Shown piece after piece: positions 35,197 through 44,962 of a stretch of DNA of 64,000 nt; positions within the stretch are counted from its first letter, which is position 1, and every line of letters begins with the position of its first letter. Location: contig CBDFNN010000004.1 of the NCBI GenBank assembly GCA_965250215.1, positions 4,154,001 through 4,218,000 of the forward strand, given 5' to 3'. Under the pieces are notes generated by a model. That model was not told the DNA's origin. It worked only from the letters and a program-made list of their open reading frames with translations, and did no database searches. Both the position numbers and the translations under genes were made by a program. Source of the stretch: CBDFNN01 sp965250215 (GTDB lineage: Bacteria; Bacteroidota; Rhodothermia; Rhodothermales; DATKEJ01).

Positions 35197-38100
35197 TTAT
35201 TTCTTCCAGATACTCTTGACGCGGCCACCAAAGCTTTTGTCCTTCTTTTTAGTGCCGGGAATTTTTGGGAATTTCGAACTTTGTTCAACGAAACTCTGTT
35301 TGAGTTTCCCGTACATGTCTCCCAAACTCTCCTGTCTTATTTCCCCCGGAGCTTTGATTGTCGACTTGACTTGAACCGGCTCCTCTACTTGCTCTTGAAT
35401 TTGTCGCCTGGGTTCCAGTGACTCCACTATTTCCGTTTTTTTAGAACTAATGGACTCAACTTTTGGTGTACTAGTTTTTTGAATCAAGGCCAAGTTGAAA
35501 ACAAGTCTCAACTCAGAAATGACGTGATCAACATCCGCTCGACTAAACACCATCGGCGGTTTGATTTTGAGGACATTGTTATCCGGCCCATCGGTGCTTA
35601 GAAGAACCCCCTTCTCTTTCATTCTTTCAACCACCTTGGTGGCAAGTTCTGGGTTCGGCTCTTTACCAATCTTGCTCTTGACGAGCTCAACTCCCAGAAA
35701 AAGCCCTCGACCTCTTACTTCGCCAATCTCCTCAACCTCTTTTTGCAAGAGGAGCAGTTCACTCATAAAATGACGACCAATCACTCTGGCATTTTCTTGC
35801 AATCGTCCTGAATCGATTTCATGAAGCACGGCGAGTCCTACCGCACATGAGACCGGATTTCCGCCGAAGGTGTTAAAATACTCCATTCCATTCGCGAACG
35901 CTTCTGCAATTTTCCTGGTTGTCACTACCGCCGCGATCGGATGCCCATTTCCCATAGGCTTCCCCATGGTTACGATATCAGGTATTACTTCCTGAGTCTC
36001 GAAAGCCCAGAAGTGGCTCCCCATTCGGCCAAAACCCGTCTGAACTTCGTCAGCAATGCAAATACCTCCAGACGCGCGTACTTTCTCATAGACCGATTTC
36101 AAATATCCGGGTGGCGGCTCGATCTGTCCTCCGCATGAAAGGATAGTCTCTCCGATAAATGCAGCAAGTCCACCTCTTTGGTTGAGAGAAGCAATCTTCT
36201 CTACGGCATGTTCGGCATACAACTCACCAACATTGTCCAGATTTTTTTGATGCAGTCCTCTATAGGTATCTGGCATGGGTAGCACTTCCACGTGAGTCGA
36301 TTTTCCGCTTCCGCCTTTACCTTTGAACTTATAAGGACTCACTTCAATCAAGGCATTGGTGTGGCCATGATATCCTGAATCTATTACTAAGAAATTTTCT
36401 TTTTGAGTAGCCGCTTTCGCAAGGCGTAGGGCCAAGTCGTTAGCCTCCGATCCCGAGTTTACAAAGAAGCAAACCTCAAGGGAGCTTGGCAATTTCTCTC
36501 TCAATCGAGACGATAATTCTACGATATTCTCATGCAGATAACGGGTATTTGTGTTCAAGACCTTAGCCTGTCGCGTCATTGACTCAACAATTCGAGGGTT
36601 GCTATGGCCCACGTGGCAAACATTGTTTACACAATCCAGGTACTGCTTTCCTGTTTCGGAATAAAGTTTGGATCCGAATCCTTTTACAATCTTGATTGGA
36701 TTGTCATATGAAGTGCTCAGGGTAGAGCTTAGAACTCGATTCCGCCTTGCCAACAACTCAGCCTTATTCGGCAGTTCGTAACTAGAAATCCTGGAATCGA
36801 CTCCAAGGAGCATTGATGGATCAGGACATATCCTCTTCCAAACATCGAGATAATCGAAATTTGCCACTCCGGAGAAATTCCCCTTCTGTCCGAGTAGATT
36901 GGTGATAAGTTGGAAATGAAGGTGTGGCGACCAATTCCCATTTTCTGACTTATCGCCAAGTGTTGCAAAAGGGGCTCCCTTTTTTATTTTCTGACCTTCC
37001 CTTAGTCGCACAATGGATGTCCTACTCAAGTGACCATAAAGCGTCCAGAATTTCAGGTTCTCTTGTATTTCATGCTCAAGAATTACCGTTGGCCCAAAGT
37101 CGAATTCTGCAACATTATCCTGAACGCTAAGCACCGTCGATTCCATCGGTGCAAAGACCGCCGTTTTGGCGGGAGCGAACACATCGATTCCTAGATGAAT
37201 CGTTCTTCTATTGCTTCCTTCCAAATAGTTATCGCCCTGATAGACCAGCCGAGGCTCTTGGTACCTTCCCAAACAATTTTCTTCAATCTGTATATCTAAA
37301 CTAGCAGCCGGATCATCGAAAAGTGGTGAAGCTACGCTGAGATCGACCGAAGGAAGTGAGGACAGGGAAGTGCGATCTAGGATAACTGTATGAAAGTTCA
37401 CTCGGTTCTCTCTGATCCAATTTTCGATCTTATACGACTCTTCTAAGAAGGGGAGTCCGGCAGATTTTCTCAAGACTTGAGCTGCGTATCTAGGCGATAT
37501 TTTCTTCCATTTCTTGATAGCTTCCCTTGCCGGTAAATCGGAGATCTGGAAGTAAAAATCATCCGGAGTATCACGTCTCTTTTCTGCTGACATCAACAAG
37601 GATTGGGCCAATCGAGCTCCAACCAAATGATGGAGTAAGTCAACCTCAATTTCGTGCAGGGGGCACTGGCGAACGTAGCCTTTTATGAAATTATCAGCCA
37701 CTTTGAGTACATCTTCCTCATTCATGATGGCATAAGCCAATGCTATGGCCGGATCGAAAACTAAAGCCTGTTTTATGAGGTCACCATAGTCAATGATCGC
37801 CTCAACTTTCTGTGGCAGAATTGCAGAGCCCTGCACAATTATATTGTGATCGTTGACATCGTTATGAATAGCCGACTTCCTTAGTCTAGCTAGGATGGGT
37901 ACAAGCTTAGTGCTGTACATTTCCAAGAAGTGGGAAACATGCGATCGGATTTCTAGATCAGAAATGAGCCGTAGATTTCCTAGCATTGAGGGCAGATTGG
38001 CCAAGTCCCACTCTATCTCTCTGTCCAGATATTCGTGATTGAAATCGAGAAGGCATCGATCAATTTTTCCAAGCTCCTCACCGAGACTCTGATATAAGGA

Positions 38101-38454
38101 GCTCGGGGGACTCTTTACAGACGCCATCATGGAACCCGGAATGTAGGTCAATATTCTGACGTGTTCTCCATCAACAAGCTCGATAGTTCTTTTGTTGATC
38201 GAGAGAACAGGTATTGGCCCACTAAATCCTTGAAGGCCCTTTATGAGGTGCTGGAGAGCTGAGTGTTGACACTCCAGACTATTAATGGACGTCTCCTGCG
38301 AAACTACCTTGAGAACGAAATATCGCCTCTGATCTCTCTTAGTATCTAGGAGATAATTAGCGTCCTCATAACCGGGAAGACGCGAGGCAATAGCCTTGAC
38401 ATTGAATAATTCTAGGGCTACCTGCTCAGCTTTTTGTGTTGACCAGCTTTCCAA
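35197..38454 (-). CDS. Trifunctional fusion: APH-like kinase, M23 peptidase and class III aminotransferase
   Basis: This 1085-aa protein from a TTG start (no in-frame ATG near) has three fused parts. About residues 10-330 form a phosphotransferase (APH/choline kinase) domain with AIHNDVNDHNIIV and IIDYGD. Residues about 425-560 form an M23 metallopeptidase/lysostaphin fold (HLGIDVFAP, then SPHLHFQL). Residues about 590-1000 form a PLP class III aminotransferase (NSGSEANDLALRLA; IADEVQTGFGRMG; MGKPMGNGHPIAA with the PLP lysine). A charged Lys-rich tail of about 80 residues follows. The same fusion occurs in other bacteria and is related to ethanolamine-phosphate lyases. The true combined reaction is unknown. 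The outer HxxxD and HxH metal positions are present. Confidence 0.9.
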   Translation of the reverse strand: MESWSTQKAEQVALELFNVKAIASRLPGYEDANYLLDTKRDQRRYFVLKVVSQETSINSLECQHSALQHLIKGLQGFSGPIPVLSINKRTIELVDGEHVRILTYIPGSMMASVKSPPSSLYQSLGEELGKIDRCLLDFNHEYLDREIEWDLANLPSMLGNLRLISDLEIRSHVSHFLEMYSTKLVPILARLRKSAIHNDVNDHNIIVQGSAILPQKVEAIIDYGDLIKQALVFDPAIALAYAIMNEEDVLKVADNFIKGYVRQCPLHEIEVDLLHHLVGARLAQSLLMSAEKRRDTPDDFYFQISDLPAREAIKKWKKISPRYAAQVLRKSAGLPFLEESYKIENWIRENRVNFHTVILDRTSLSSLPSVDLSVASPLFDDPAASLDIQIEENCLGRYQEPRLVYQGDNYLEGSNRRTIHLGIDVFAPAKTAVFAPMESTVLSVQDNVAEFDFGPTVILEHEIQENLKFWTLYGHLSRTSIVRLREGQKIKKGAPFATLGDKSENGNWSPHLHFQLITNLLGQKGNFSGVANFDYLDVWKRICPDPSMLLGVDSRISSYELPNKAELLARRNRVLSSTLSTSYDNPIKIVKGFGSKLYSETGKQYLDCVNNVCHVGHSNPRIVESMTRQAKVLNTNTRYLHENIVELSSRLREKLPSSLEVCFFVNSGSEANDLALRLAKAATQKENFLVIDSGYHGHTNALIEVSPYKFKGKGGSGKSTHVEVLPMPDTYRGLHQKNLDNVGELYAEHAVEKIASLNQRGGLAAFIGETILSCGGQIEPPPGYLKSVYEKVRASGGICIADEVQTGFGRMGSHFWAFETQEVIPDIVTMGKPMGNGHPIAAVVTTRKIAEAFANGMEYFNTFGGNPVSCAVGLAVLHEIDSGRLQENARVIGRHFMSELLLLQKEVEEIGEVRGRGLFLGVELVKSKIGKEPNPELATKVVERMKEKGVLLSTDGPDNNVLKIKPPMVFSRADVDHVISELRLVFNLALIQKTSTPKVESISSKKTEIVESLEPRRQIQEQVEEPVQVKSTIKAPGEIRQESLGDMYGKLKQSFVEQSSKFPKIPGTKKKDKSFGGRVKSIWKK

Positions 38455-38639
38455 TTTTGTGACCTTATGACATCGGAATCAGAAGACGGTTGGCATACCA
38501 ATCTCAGTTCTGGGTGACCGATGGGCGTTGTTTGCCGAAAGATACAACTTAACAATCAACAACGACGTCATTGTTCGTCAGAAAAGGGAGACCTTTGTCT
38601 ACGACACTCTAAAATTATCTGATATTTTACGTCTTGACC

Positions 38640-39362
38640 TTAAAACTGAAAAATGATACCTACCTGGAAATAGGCCGTGTCGGTTTTCGATCTTTGGGTA
38701 TCGTATTCCAAGCCCGTTTCCTCTCTTCGTATTGACCCTTCTCTTAGATAATTAACTTTTGATCCGTTCAAGAATCGGGTTCTCAAGTCTAGGAAAATAC
38801 CGAGAGGCAGACCTTCTTCGGAATTCGTTGATGCTAGTTTGATCATCGCTCCAATTCCTGCTCCATAACTCAAGCCAATGTCATCTTCGTGAGTAGAACT
38901 GAATACAGACCCATAGTCGTCATTGAAATCCTCGTCATGGACGGAAGTCTCGGTAAAGAGATAGTTGAATCCGAAAAGACCATCGATATAGGGTCGGATA
39001 AATCCTCTATTCGGCTGAAGGCGCAGGACGGTGTGGCCCGTCACAAACATATTGTTGGTTTCAACATCAACGAAAATATCAGGAATGGTTGTGCTTAGAG
39101 GCACGACTCGACTTTCGTGACCGTAGATCATCCCACCCAATTCTAGACCCATCACAACAGGAGCACCTTCAACTTGGTAGCCAAAAAATGCCGATCCTCC
39201 AAATCCGAAATTGTCGACCTTGTCTCGAAATTCGCCCTGCGGAGAACCTAACAGCAATTGCCCACCAATTTGTAGACCTCGCTGAGCTATGGCCGACTGA
39301 ACGCCAAAAGTAAGTGCTAGTAGTAAAGTGCTCGTTAATAGGTGTGTGGTACTCTTTCTCAT
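38640..39362 (-). CDS. Outer membrane beta-barrel protein (OmpA/porin-like)
   Basis: This 240-aa protein has a signal peptide (MRKSTTHLLTSTLLLALTFGVQSAIAQ) followed by amphipathic beta strands: LQIGGQLLLGSPQGEF, GFGGSAFFGYQVEG, VTGHTVLRLQPNRGFIRPYIDGLFGFNYLF, LSYGAGIGAMIKL. It ends TAYFQVGIIFQF with a C-terminal Phe, typical of Bacteroidota outer-membrane barrels (OMP_b-brl). Function unknown. It is a single gene between the fusion gene and the DUF5362 gene. Confidence 0.8.
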   Translation of the reverse strand: MRKSTTHLLTSTLLLALTFGVQSAIAQRGLQIGGQLLLGSPQGEFRDKVDNFGFGGSAFFGYQVEGAPVVMGLELGGMIYGHESRVVPLSTTIPDIFVDVETNNMFVTGHTVLRLQPNRGFIRPYIDGLFGFNYLFTETSVHDEDFNDDYGSVFSSTHEDDIGLSYGAGIGAMIKLASTNSEEGLPLGIFLDLRTRFLNGSKVNYLREGSIRREETGLEYDTQRSKTDTAYFQVGIIFQF

Positions 39363-39650
39363 GGCTTTTCTGGTTTATTACTATCCGATAAACCAAAGCC
39401 CATGCCAAGCACCGTCTAGCCCCAAAAATCGACCTCTGAGGTCCCTATCTAGACCATTCACGTCTATAATACTAGACATGAAGTCCGTCGACATCTAGAA
39501 AAATGGACAGGGCTTAGCTTTCTGGCATGTCCAGCTGACTTGGCCATTCTGGCCCAGTTATCATCAAACAAGACTTTGAGCAAGCTAGATGTAAATTTAT
39601 CAAGGAAAAATCCTCTTATAAGACAAGCTAGAAAAGCAAAGTGGACCAGA

Positions 39651-40142
39651 TCAGCCGAACAAACCACCTATAACCAATCCAACGAAGAGAAAGATGAAGA
39701 AAAGGACATAAATGACTATGCCTGCTATCGTTGCGACCCCGATGAACTTAAAGTTCGATTTGAGATTTCTGAACGCCTCTGAGAGAGCTTCTTCGTTGTA
39801 CGATTTGAAAGCTAGTTTCAACTTCGATGAAAACTGGAAGAGATAGTATCCCGGCACGAAATACAATGCTCCAATTATGATGTAGATAAAGGATAGACCG
39901 ATCATGAAATAGGGGCTCGAGGATCCAAGGCCTTCCAGTCCCTCTAAATCACTAAGGTCGCTCATCCCCAAGGCTCCTCCGAAAGCACTAATGCCCAATC
40001 CAGCTAGGATCAACAATCCAGCCGAGATGAAAATTAAAAAAGAAATGAAGCTGCCCCATTTTGCAGTCTCCCGAAGATAACTTCTGATTTCGGGCGTGAG
40101 TTGGTATTCGGGTCTAGACCTGCCCTCGTTTATTTGGTCCAT
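39651..40142 (-). CDS. DUF5362 membrane protein
   Basis: This 163-aa protein has two or three membrane segments: GSFISFLIFISAGLLILAGLGI, MIGLSFIYIIIGALYFVPGYYL and GVATIAGIVIYVLFFIFLFVGLV. The C-terminal half has the family pattern LFQFSSKLKLAFKSYNEEAL then RNLKSNFKFIG. It is of unknown function and is common in Bacteroidota. It is followed on its strand by noncoding sequence. Confidence 0.8.
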   Translation of the reverse strand: MDQINEGRSRPEYQLTPEIRSYLRETAKWGSFISFLIFISAGLLILAGLGISAFGGALGMSDLSDLEGLEGLGSSSPYFMIGLSFIYIIIGALYFVPGYYLFQFSSKLKLAFKSYNEEALSEAFRNLKSNFKFIGVATIAGIVIYVLFFIFLFVGLVIGGLFG

Positions 40143-40198
40143 CGTTTCAAGGCTTTAGGTGATTTCGGATAGGATAGGTTATCAAGTGGGATCTCAAA

Positions 40199-40232
40199 AG
40201 AAGAAAGCCGACTCTAAGGTCGGCTTTCTTCT
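40199..40232 (-). terminator. Rho-independent terminator between DUF5362 and copper-oxidase-like genes
   Basis: A perfect 14-bp stem (AGAAGAAAGCCGAC with GTCGGCTTTCTTCT) closes a 6-nt loop. On the minus strand it is followed by TTTTGAG. It serves the gene at 40,282-42,048, whose stop lies 50 nt upstream in transcription direction. The stem may also terminate plus-strand transcripts. Confidence 0.8.
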
Positions 40233-40281
40233 GCGGCCATCAAATGCTGCAGCCATTAAAGGTTCGAGTCGCGATTTCAAT

Positions 40282-42048
40282 CTATTCCGGCACTTGCGAA
40301 GATTGACCGTTCGACAAGAGCCAAATGTCAAGAAAATCAAATGCTGAAGTATCTCCTGTTAGATTGAAGTCTCCTTGAGAGTAGCCGACACTTCCGTTTT
40401 CTACTAGCCAGACATTCAACATGTCGAAGGCCGTAACGGCATTGTTCTTGTCACCATCACCACCACGAAGACCATAAGAGCCTAGCTCTAATTCGATTAG
40501 GGCGTTGGAGCCATAGGCTTGTCCTTGACCCGTTGTCAAATCGTAGTTGTCTTCGGCTGGTCCTACGGCAATTGCCGTGGCCGTCATGGCTGGAAGGTGG
40601 TTTCTATGGAAAACAGCCACATAGTAATCTCCGGGAGCAACGGCGCCAGTAAAGTCAGCTCCCAGCGAGCCGTCTATTCCTTGTAGAGAACCGTCTGACA
40701 TGAGGAGAGCTGCAACTGTCGCTTTTATAGTAGATGCTGTTACTCCAGAACGAAGTTGAACGAGGACCCAATCGACTGCTTCAGCTGGCATTACGTCAAC
40801 AGCTTCTTCTCCGTCGTAGCTCCAAGGTAGAGTATTGTAGGGCTGCGAAAGTGGAATGAGACCGTCATCTGCAAGATCGGTGTTCATTACTCCACCGGTA
40901 TCGAATGGCCCTTTGAGGAAAATCTTGAGCTTAGCAAAGTTTGGTTGTCCCCAGTTTCCAACAGGAGAAAGGACTGGACCGACACCATAGCAATCGGCTG
41001 TGTTTCCAGGTGGATGGTAATGTCCTCCTCTGTACCAAAGGACGACGTCCTCGTCGTTTACATTTTCGCTTTGGACAATATCATTTGGGTTGATCGCACA
41101 TCCAACCGAATTGTCACCTAGTTCGCTAAAACTGTACTTCGAAACCATAAAGTCATTCTTCGAAAATCCGTCAGCAGCGAGCTTAACATCATCCTTTCCT
41201 GGTGTAAGTAGGTAGCCTTTGGTCGTGACGTTGTCCAATACGGTCCAACGGACATGGTCTTGGTTTTCACTGGCTCCCCAGTTTCTTGAAGTCTCGGTTG
41301 TGAACACCAGATCCGCTGCCGTATCGCTTGACTCAATGACATAGTCATTGTCAGCTCCGTCAATATCCATATCGAATCTCCAATAGACGTGATGCCGATG
41401 TCCTGCAGAAGTACAAGTTGAATTCACCGTCGCGAAACCGAAGGTTGGCTCAATTCTCCCGTCTGCATGAAGAACCCAGGTCATGATGTAACGATACCAA
41501 CCTGCTCTCATCTGGGATGTCAAGGAAACGGCATCTGCGTAATCTGTTAGGGCAACTCCTGTAAAGGTACCTACATCGCCCTGACCTCCATTGTCTTCGC
41601 ACAAAGTAGTGATGTTGGGATTTCCGGCTTCGACGCTAGTCCCAACTGGTACACTTGGCTCAGCATAACACGTATTCACTACCCCTGTTGACGCAAATCC
41701 AGACTCTGAATCAGCCCAGTCTCTATAACAGCCACAGCCACCTGAATCATAGTCAACATTGAGAACCGGGGTATGCCCCCACTTCATGACTTCCTGGCCT
41801 TTGTATTTTACATTTTTAATTTCGACGCCAGAACCATCCAGGCCTGAGCTTACATTCGGCGTTACCCAACAGAACTCCCAAATAGATTCAGTCCCTTCAA
41901 TGTAGTCGGCTGAGGCTGGATCAGCAGTGGAGGGCCAAATAACGTCGTTACAAGAACCAGAGGAACAGGACTGTGCCTGAGTCGAATTCAATGGTATCAA
42001 AAGACAAGAAAAGAGAAGTGTGAAGAGAAATGATGTTTTGCGGATCAT
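40282..42048 (-). CDS. Secreted protein with copper-amine-oxidase-like domain and T9SS-lineage C-terminal tail
   Basis: This is a 588-aa protein from the ATG at 42048; the signal is MIRKTSFLFTLLFSCLLIPLNSTQAQ. The middle part (about 175-370) resembles the C-terminal domain of copper amine oxidases. HADGRIEPTFGFATVNSTCT is followed by GHRHHVYWRFDMDIDGADND and VVLWYRGGHYHPP, matching the copper-binding His positions. I do not see the TPQ tyrosine motif, so it may be an inactive or different oxidase. The last about 60 residues are a dockerin-like pair of GD(x)N/D repeats (GDGDKNNAVTAFDMLNVWL; GDFNLTGDTSAFDFLDIWL) ending SSQVPE, a tail that recurs on secreted proteins of this lineage. It is paired with a short secreted gene upstream, 26 nt away. 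Confidence 0.65.
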   Translation of the reverse strand: MIRKTSFLFTLLFSCLLIPLNSTQAQSCSSGSCNDVIWPSTADPASADYIEGTESIWEFCWVTPNVSSGLDGSGVEIKNVKYKGQEVMKWGHTPVLNVDYDSGGCGCYRDWADSESGFASTGVVNTCYAEPSVPVGTSVEAGNPNITTLCEDNGGQGDVGTFTGVALTDYADAVSLTSQMRAGWYRYIMTWVLHADGRIEPTFGFATVNSTCTSAGHRHHVYWRFDMDIDGADNDYVIESSDTAADLVFTTETSRNWGASENQDHVRWTVLDNVTTKGYLLTPGKDDVKLAADGFSKNDFMVSKYSFSELGDNSVGCAINPNDIVQSENVNDEDVVLWYRGGHYHPPGNTADCYGVGPVLSPVGNWGQPNFAKLKIFLKGPFDTGGVMNTDLADDGLIPLSQPYNTLPWSYDGEEAVDVMPAEAVDWVLVQLRSGVTASTIKATVAALLMSDGSLQGIDGSLGADFTGAVAPGDYYVAVFHRNHLPAMTATAIAVGPAEDNYDLTTGQGQAYGSNALIELELGSYGLRGGDGDKNNAVTAFDMLNVWLVENGSVGYSQGDFNLTGDTSAFDFLDIWLLSNGQSSQVPE

Positions 42049-42074
42049 AATAGTGACCAAATAGAGATATAGAA

Positions 42075-42623
42075 TTATTGTAGATCTGGATTATCGGGCT
42101 GGAAGTCCCGGTAGACGATGGCGCTTTTCATCAGGTCAACAACGACGTATCTGATTCGCCTGTCTCTTGTTTTGGTCATAATGTCCACCTGTGCACATCT
42201 AGATCCAGGGTAGGCACAAGCCATCCCTTCTTCATCAGTCCAAATAAATCCGCCGAGTGCTTCTGCATCATTTGCGGTAATCAAGTTTGAGAATTCTGAA
42301 TCTGCGTTCACGATGGCGATGAGCTCATTTACCTCATCTTTATTCAAGGACGGTTGCCCTTTCATGAGTTTGTGCTTTACCAAACTGTTGTCCTCTGCGA
42401 AGATGAACTCCTCAGCTTGCCCTGTGGCATAGTCATAGTAAATATCGAAACGATATTCAGCCTCGCCACCATCAACTTTGACGGGCGCGGTCCAACTTCG
42501 AATGAGACGCTTTCCATCCACACTTTGTGATATCGCATTTGTTGGAACTAGAAATAGTCCAACAAGGATTAATCCAACGAGGACAGAGCTACGCCCTTGC
42601 GGTTCTTGTAATTTATTTAGCAT
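42075..42623 (-). CDS. Secreted protein of unknown function
   Basis: This 182-aa protein has a hydrophobic N-terminal segment (VLVGLILVGLFLVPTNAIS) that acts as a signal or anchor. The mature part (RFDIYYDYATGQAEEFIFAEDN, GFIWTDEEGMACAYPGSRCAQVDIMT) has two cysteines that could form a disulfide. I do not recognise it. It lies 26 nt upstream of the copper-oxidase-like gene on the same strand, so the two are probably made together. Confidence 0.6.
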   Translation of the reverse strand: MLNKLQEPQGRSSVLVGLILVGLFLVPTNAISQSVDGKRLIRSWTAPVKVDGGEAEYRFDIYYDYATGQAEEFIFAEDNSLVKHKLMKGQPSLNKDEVNELIAIVNADSEFSNLITANDAEALGGFIWTDEEGMACAYPGSRCAQVDIMTKTRDRRIRYVVVDLMKSAIVYRDFQPDNPDLQ

Positions 42624-42760
42624 TTTTTTTGACGTTGTCCGAAGGAAGCCTCGGAAAAATGATTCATTGCCTTCTAATATAATTATACAAAATTTGTAGG
42701 TCTTGGCCTACTAGTCTCTAATACTTTGGGGCAAAGAAGCGAGTCGGTTTTTTAGAAAAT

Positions 42761-44656
42761 CTAGAGACGTTCTGCCAATTCTGCCCAACGTTCTACACTC
42801 TTCTCCAATTGGGTGGTCAGATCGCCTAACTCATTATAAAATTTAGTGGTGTTTTCGAAACTTTGGCTACTATTCGCCAGAAGAGCTTCTAGCTCCTCCC
42901 TTCGCTCTTCCGCATTTTCAATTATTGATTCTAAACCCTCCAATTCTCGCTTTTCTTTAAAAGAAAACTTAGCAGCTGAATAGGTATTTGGCTTCACCTC
43001 CGCAGAGGTTGTAGGCAAATCCTTTTTCTTGTTCGGTGCCGACTCTAACACTTTTTCCTTGGATTTCTTCTCAAGATAGGAGGAATAGTCTCCCGGATAG
43101 GATCGGATTTCTCCCTGGCCTTCAAAGCTCCAAATAGCCTTAATAGTTCGATCTAGAAACCATCGATCGTGAGATACTGCGATCAACACGCCCTGAAAAC
43201 TATCGAGATATTCCTCGAGGGCTGTAAGTGTCGGGATGTCGAGATCGTTCGTTGGCTCATCGAGAAGAAGGATATTTGGCGCTCCCATTAATATTAGAAG
43301 CAGATGCAATCTTCGCTTTTCTCCTCCAGATAACTTCGCGACCGGTGTGTACTGCACGGCCGGGGCAAATAGAAATTTTTCGAGCATCCTTGATGCTGAA
43401 ATAGTCGAACCATCTGCCGTCCGGACATGCTCCGCAATATCGGTAACCGTGTCTATCACTCTTTTGCTCTCGTCCATGGGTCGGGTTTCTTGATCGAAAT
43501 ATCCGATCACAGCCGTCGAACCGATTTCTATGGATCCTGAATCAGCTTGAACTTTACCAACAATCATCTCGAGTAACGTCGTCTTTCCCGTTCCATTCTC
43601 ACCGATGATCCCGATTCGATCTTTTGGAGACAGAATCTTAGAGAAATTTGTCACCAGGCTCAGATCTCCATAGGCCTTGAAAATCCTTTCGAATTCTATG
43701 ACCTTTTTGCCAAGGCGGGTTGATGCAGCACTAAGCTCGATTTTTTCCTCTGCCCCAGGACCGTGATCCTCTTGTAACTCTTGCGCCCTTTTGACTCGGT
43801 ATTTCGCTTTCGAGGTTCGAGCCTTTGCTCCGCGTCGGAGCCACGCCAACTCACGTCTCGCCAAATTCTGACGGGTCCTTTCGGTGGCTTCTTCTATCAG
43901 ATCTTGTTCAGCCTTTAGTTCGAGATAGCGGGTGTAATTGCCTTCGTATTTTGTGGTACCACGAGAATCGACCTCTAACATGCGGTTGGTTACTCGATCT
44001 AGGAAATAGCGATCGTGTGTGATTAATACCAGAGCCCCTTTGAATCGTGAGAGGTATTTTTCAAGCCAAGCTATCGTGCTCGTGTCAAGATGGTTAGTCG
44101 GCTCATCAAGTAGGAGCAGATCTGGTTGAAGTAATAATGCTTGCGCCAATGCTAACCTTTTTCGCTGGCCACCGGAGAGCGTCCCGACCAAGGCAGCCGT
44201 ATCCAAGAGACCCAGCCTATCCAAAATCGCCTTAGCACCCGCTTCCCTATCCCACCCGCCGGTTACATCCAATTGGTGACTCAATTCCGAAACCGTGTTT
44301 AACAACGCTTCATCGCTTCCGTCTGAGACATTCAAAGCGAGCGAAGCCTCCTCAAAATCATGGAGAAGTCGTAGAGCAGGATCCCCTTTATCAAAAACGG
44401 CATCCAATACCGTCAGATTAGGATCGAATTCGGGATTCTGAGAAAGAAAAGCGACCCTTTGCCCCTTTCCGACAATCAGACTTCCACCATCCGCGGTTTC
44501 TTGACCAGCGATGATGCGCATTAAGGTGGTCTTACCAGATCCATTCGCACCTATGAGTCCCATTTTTTCATTGTCCTCTAAGGCGAAGGAGACCTCTCTC
44601 AAAAGTGGCTTCATGCCAAAGCTTTTGTGGATGCCGTCTAAGGATAGAATGTTCAT
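42761..44656 (-). CDS. ABC-F ATPase, Uup-like
   Basis: This 631-aa protein has two ABC ATPase domains and no membrane segments, the ABC-F form. The first has Walker A GANGSGKTT, signature LSGGQRKRLALA and Walker B LLLLDEPTNHLD. The second has GENGTGKTTLL, LSGGEKRRLHLL and LLLDEPTNDLD. Between them is a linker (ELAWLRRGAKARTSKAKYRVKRAQE), and a C-terminal coiled coil (EKRELEGLESIIENAEERREELEALL) fits Uup/TupA rather than EttA. These proteins act on ribosomes or branched DNA. It is a single gene on the minus strand, upstream of the dcw cluster and divergent to it. Confidence 0.9.
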   Translation of the reverse strand: MNILSLDGIHKSFGMKPLLREVSFALEDNEKMGLIGANGSGKTTLMRIIAGQETADGGSLIVGKGQRVAFLSQNPEFDPNLTVLDAVFDKGDPALRLLHDFEEASLALNVSDGSDEALLNTVSELSHQLDVTGGWDREAGAKAILDRLGLLDTAALVGTLSGGQRKRLALAQALLLQPDLLLLDEPTNHLDTSTIAWLEKYLSRFKGALVLITHDRYFLDRVTNRMLEVDSRGTTKYEGNYTRYLELKAEQDLIEEATERTRQNLARRELAWLRRGAKARTSKAKYRVKRAQELQEDHGPGAEEKIELSAASTRLGKKVIEFERIFKAYGDLSLVTNFSKILSPKDRIGIIGENGTGKTTLLEMIVGKVQADSGSIEIGSTAVIGYFDQETRPMDESKRVIDTVTDIAEHVRTADGSTISASRMLEKFLFAPAVQYTPVAKLSGGEKRRLHLLLILMGAPNILLLDEPTNDLDIPTLTALEEYLDSFQGVLIAVSHDRWFLDRTIKAIWSFEGQGEIRSYPGDYSSYLEKKSKEKVLESAPNKKKDLPTTSAEVKPNTYSAAKFSFKEKRELEGLESIIENAEERREELEALLANSSQSFENTTKFYNELGDLTTQLEKSVERWAELAERL

Positions 44657-44663
44657 TGAGTCA

Positions 44664-44698
44664 GTTGCGAGTTACGAGTGCCGAGTTTCGAGTGAGAG
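44664..44698. repeat. Heptad repeat tract C1 (gttacga-type)
   Basis: Five unbroken 7-nt words run GTTGCGA, GTTACGA, GTGCCGA, GTTTCGA, GTGAGAG (44664-44698). Positions 1, 2, 6 and 7 of the first four are fixed. The tract begins 8 nt from the ABC-F start codon, on the upstream side. Confidence 0.85.
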
Positions 44699-44717
44699 AT
44701 CGTAGGATACGCTTGGG

Positions 44718-44759
44718 TCGTTGGGCGTTCCTCGTTCATTGTTTATCGTTTAGCGTCTG
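44718..44759. repeat. Heptad repeat tract C2 (tcgttnn-type)
   Basis: Six words run TCGTTGG, GCGTTCC, TCGTTCA, TTGTTTA, TCGTTTA, GCGTCTG (44718-44759) with a shared NCGTTNN core. The tract is 19 nt after C1. On the other strand the core reads NNAACGN, the same as the arrays before ftsW. Confidence 0.85.
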
Positions 44760-44962
44760 TTACTAAGCGCCCCGAACTGGTCGATCGGATAGCTACATTA
44801 TCATGGCCAATCGTGATCTGGATAGCTGGAAATGGTCCCATCTTCAATTGCCTGGGTAACGCAAAACGAGCGACGAGAAACGATTCCAGTTGGTCTGAGC
44901 AGCTATTTTGCAGATATACATATACCGACATATATGTATAATCAAATTCCCATAACATTCTA

